A stretch of DNA of 64,000 nt from Rhizobium sp. NLR16a (GTDB lineage: Bacteria; Pseudomonadota; Alphaproteobacteria; Rhizobiales; Rhizobiaceae): assembly GCF_017948245.1 (NCBI RefSeq), contig NZ_CP072869.1, forward strand, positions 310,001 to 374,000. Direction: 5' to 3'. The notes under the pieces were generated by a model. It was not told where the DNA came from and made no database searches. It was given only the letters and a program-made list of their open reading frames with translations. A program made the position numbers and the translations under genes. Shown here piece after piece: positions 61,741 to 64,000 of this stretch (its first letter is position 1; the number at the start of each line of letters is the position of its first letter).

Positions 61741-63215
61741 GCGTTTCTCCAGCCGCCGAGCGAGGCGTGAAGCTCAGGTACGGCATCTGCCGAATCGCAC
61801 ACTGGCCTCGTCAGTAGAGCGGCGGCGGCTAGGAAGGTCGACAAGTCGGACGGGGAGTCGCCAGCGGCCAACTGCGGATTTTCGTCAAGATATCCAGTAT
61901 GGAGCTGTCCGCTTAAAAATTGCTCGTCGGCAAGGACGCGCGCTAGAAAGCTCGCGTTTGTTTCGCAGCCGAGGAGCACCAGCTCCCGCATCACGCGTTC
62001 GACCTTCAGCGCAGCTTCATTACGCGTGTCCGCATGTACGATCACCTTCGCCAACAAGGAATCAAAGGCTGTCGTTATCTGCTGACCCTGCGAGATGCCA
62101 GTGTCGATCCGTAGGCCTGGACCGCCGGGATACTCGAGCACCAGTACCTTCCCCGTCGTAGGAGAAAAGCCGCGTTCAGGAGCTTCAGCACACATCCTCG
62201 CTTCGATCGCGTGTCCTTTCGACACGATATCTGACTGTGAAAATCTAAGCTCATGGCCCCCGGCGAGATAGAGCTGTTCGGCAACAATATCGATGCCAGT
62301 GATCATTTCGGTGACGGGATGTTCCACCTGCAGGCGCGTATTCATCTCGAGGAAATAGAAATCTCCTCCATCCACGATGAATTCCACAGTTCCTGCATTT
62401 CGATAGTTGGCGGCTCGAGCGATGCGAACGGCAGCTTCGCAGATTCTCTGGCGCAACCGCGGGGAAATCGTTGACGCGGGCGCCTCCTCAATGACCTTCT
62501 GAAATCTGCGCTGAACCGAGCATTCCCGCTCGAACAAATGAACGACGCTTCCGAAGGAGTCGCCGAGCACCTGCACTTCGATATGCCGTAACTTTTCGAT
62601 ATATCGTTCGATGTAGAGCCGGCCATCCCCGAAGTAGCGCTGCGCCTCACTGCGTGCCTCCGCAATGGCGTCTTCCAAGGTGTCGAGGTCGCGGGCGATC
62701 CGCATGCCCTTGCCGCCGCCGCCGGCTGATGCTTTTACCAGCAAAGGCGCTCCAATGGATCGCGCCCTCATAATGAACGAGGCAGGGTCATCTTCTTCGA
62801 TCGCTGAATGCACGACCGGAATCCCGTTCCGCTGAGCGAAGTTGCGGGCCCGAATCTTGTCACCCATCAATTGGATGCTCTCAGGAGTAGGCCCGACGAA
62901 AGTGAACCCAGACTCGACCACTGCCCTTGCGAAGTCCGCATTCTCTGCAAGGAACCCATAGCCTGGGTGAATCGCCCCGGCGTTCGCCTCGCGGGCGGCA
63001 GCGATGATTTGTGCGGTATCAAGATAGGCTGCGACCGGCGTGCGACCGCTCACAGCAATCGCCGTGTCGGCCATTGAGACGGCCGGCGCTCCCGCATCGA
63101 GAGCGTGGTAGACAATTGCGGAGCGCAATTCAAGCTCGCGCAGGGTCTTGATGACGCGTACGGCAATCTCGCCTCTATTGGCGATCAGAACGGTATCAAA
63201 GGGTAATTTTCGCAT
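61737..63215 (-). CDS. Biotin carboxylase subunit
   Basis: A 492-residue ATP-grasp enzyme: IANRGEIAVRVIKT at the start, HPGYGFLAENADFA, the glycine-rich loop GGGGKGMRIA, HLFERECSVQRRFQKVIEEAP and EMNTRLQVEHPVTEMITGID. It carboxylates biotin with bicarbonate and ATP. The length covers the biotin carboxylase part alone plus a short tail, so the carrier domain is supplied by the next gene. First gene of a four-gene operon. Confidence 0.88.
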   Translation of the reverse strand: MRKLPFDTVLIANRGEIAVRVIKTLRELELRSAIVYHALDAGAPAVSMADTAIAVSGRTPVAAYLDTAQIIAAAREANAGAIHPGYGFLAENADFARAVVESGFTFVGPTPESIQLMGDKIRARNFAQRNGIPVVHSAIEEDDPASFIMRARSIGAPLLVKASAGGGGKGMRIARDLDTLEDAIAEARSEAQRYFGDGRLYIERYIEKLRHIEVQVLGDSFGSVVHLFERECSVQRRFQKVIEEAPASTISPRLRQRICEAAVRIARAANYRNAGTVEFIVDGGDFYFLEMNTRLQVEHPVTEMITGIDIVAEQLYLAGGHELRFSQSDIVSKGHAIEARMCAEAPERGFSPTTGKVLVLEYPGGPGLRIDTGISQGQQITTAFDSLLAKVIVHADTRNEAALKVERVMRELVLLGCETNASFLARVLADEQFLSGQLHTGYLDENPQLAAGDSPSDLSTFLAAAALLTRPVCDSADAVPELHASLGGWRNA

Positions 63216-64000
63216 TCGCCTATTTGCCTACCTTAGGGCTGAGATCAGATTTGCAGGCCCTTTGTAGTGCTCTCCATCTCCGTATAAGGGCCTGCATCGC
63301 CCATGGATCGGGTTCGCAAATGATCCCGCGTTGTCACAATCTCTTTGTGGTCGATGTTTTGATGGCAGGTAGCCTCATCCGCAAACCGAAGCCGGGCCAG
63401 CGCATCGCTGAGTAGCAGCAATTCCTCAATAGCGTAAGCAACGAGCCCACTTGGGCGCGACAACTGCGGTTCGTGCAACGCCCTCCCTGTGGGTAGACGG
63501 CAGAGACGGTGCGCGCCTGTTCCATGAGGTCATTTCGAATGCGTATTTCACTTGGCCTGTTGGCATGAGCCTTCTATTTGCTCGGCGGGCACCCGAGACA
63601 CCGAGCCGAGATCCTGTTCCCTAAGATGCTGCCCCGGTACACGGCCGTAACTGTCGAGACGCAGGATAGCATCGTAGGCAACGTCGACCTTCGCAGGTTG
63701 TGGTTCAGTAGTACAATTTGGGACAACCGCACGCCCTTAGGCCGCTTTGTTGCAACACCGCAGTTGCTAGTTTTTCCTCTGTGGATGTCCTTGACCACTG
63801 TATCCGGCAAACGCCGTGGTTAGCTGCTAGAGCGCTCCCCCGCTGCGGGGCTTAGTCAAGCCTGTTTGTCCGTGCCGGCGTCATGGTCCTTTTCTGGGTC
63901 AGCCTCATGAGGGGCTGAGATGAAATCGCTGACTCTCAGTTATCAAGAACCACCGCTTTCCACCGCAGATCATCGCCCGTGCGATCTGACTGTACTTCCG
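63216..64000. other. Unassigned right end of the window
   Basis: No convincing gene in 785 bases. A 77-codon minus-strand frame (63245-63478) reads GLVAYAIEELLLLSDALARL, helical, without ribosome site; I give it little weight. CCCCGC (63838-63843) and GCGGGG (63845-63850) form a tight palindrome without U tract. The promoter for the carboxylase operon should be in the first 150 bases but is not clear. Confidence 0.4.

Noticed and set aside
1..64000. CRISPR arrays, rRNA genes, tRNA genes and a replication origin
   Set aside because: I looked for regularly spaced repeats, T-arm signatures and iteron or DnaA-box clusters while reading and saw none. A tool search could still find a degenerate one.

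Overview
The window looks like a piece of an alphaproteobacterial genome, most likely Rhizobiaceae, on a chromosome arm or large plasmid. The reasons are a trans-4-hydroxy-L-proline catabolic cluster of the type known from Sinorhizobium, several sugar ABC importers with RpiR and PfkB partners, an IS66 element of rhizobial type, and a desaturase / O-acetylhomoserine-sulfhydrylase-like operon that recalls rhizobitoxine genes. The assignment rests on gene content and reading of protein sequence only; no 16S, tRNA or other phylogenetic marker is present.

Region 1 (1-14271) is a defence island. It starts inside an XRE/ImmA-type metallopeptidase gene, followed by a zinc-finger-like small protein, two paralogous proteins with HExxH / HDxxH zincin motifs separated by a DUF5677-like gene, a hipBA toxin-antitoxin pair with a visible promoter and operator, a Gabija-like pair (OLD-family nuclease plus UvrD-like helicase, minus strand) and a complete qatABCD operon (plus strand). 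The paired metallopeptidase paralogues with the DUF5677-like gene are the best candidate here for an undescribed system.

Region 2 (14435-26800) is a sugar-uptake and catabolism cluster: an RbsD/FucU mutarotase gene diverges from a long same-strand array with a family-1 ABC importer, a TIM-barrel isomerase, a ribose-type ABC importer, an RpiR regulator and a PfkB kinase. Two promoter regions in it share a nearly identical 30-bp inverted-repeat site, a likely local operator.

Region 3 (26801-30150) is a scrap zone: an HpcH/HpaI aldolase, an SDR that lacks part of its Rossmann fold, and fused fragments of an SDR and an S8 peptidase. Region 4 (30151-41457, minus strand except the last gene) is the hydroxyproline operon: GntR regulator, deaminase, semialdehyde dehydrogenase, FAD oxidase, quaternary-amine-type ABC importer, a proline-racemase-family enzyme with altered catalytic residues, and a GlxA/AraC regulator. 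A second, paralogous GntR gene diverges from the first.

Region 5 (41482-53215) is damaged DNA: a LysR pseudogene and a 5'-truncated ferredoxin reductase meeting at one breakpoint, an AbiE-like toxin-antitoxin pair, an IS5/IS1182-type element that beheads a helicase gene, a DUF4297-like nuclease fragment cut by a complete IS66 element, and an IS6 remnant. It reads as a second, eroded defence island. Region 6 (53216-57398, minus) is a four-gene operon (desaturase, PLP enzyme, glutamine amidotransferase-like hydrolase, EamA exporter) plausibly making and exporting a rhizobitoxine-like amino acid. An orphan IS66-type end separates it from region 7 (58042-63215, minus), an operon for biotin carboxylase, biotin carrier, carboxyltransferase and an acyl-CoA ligase.
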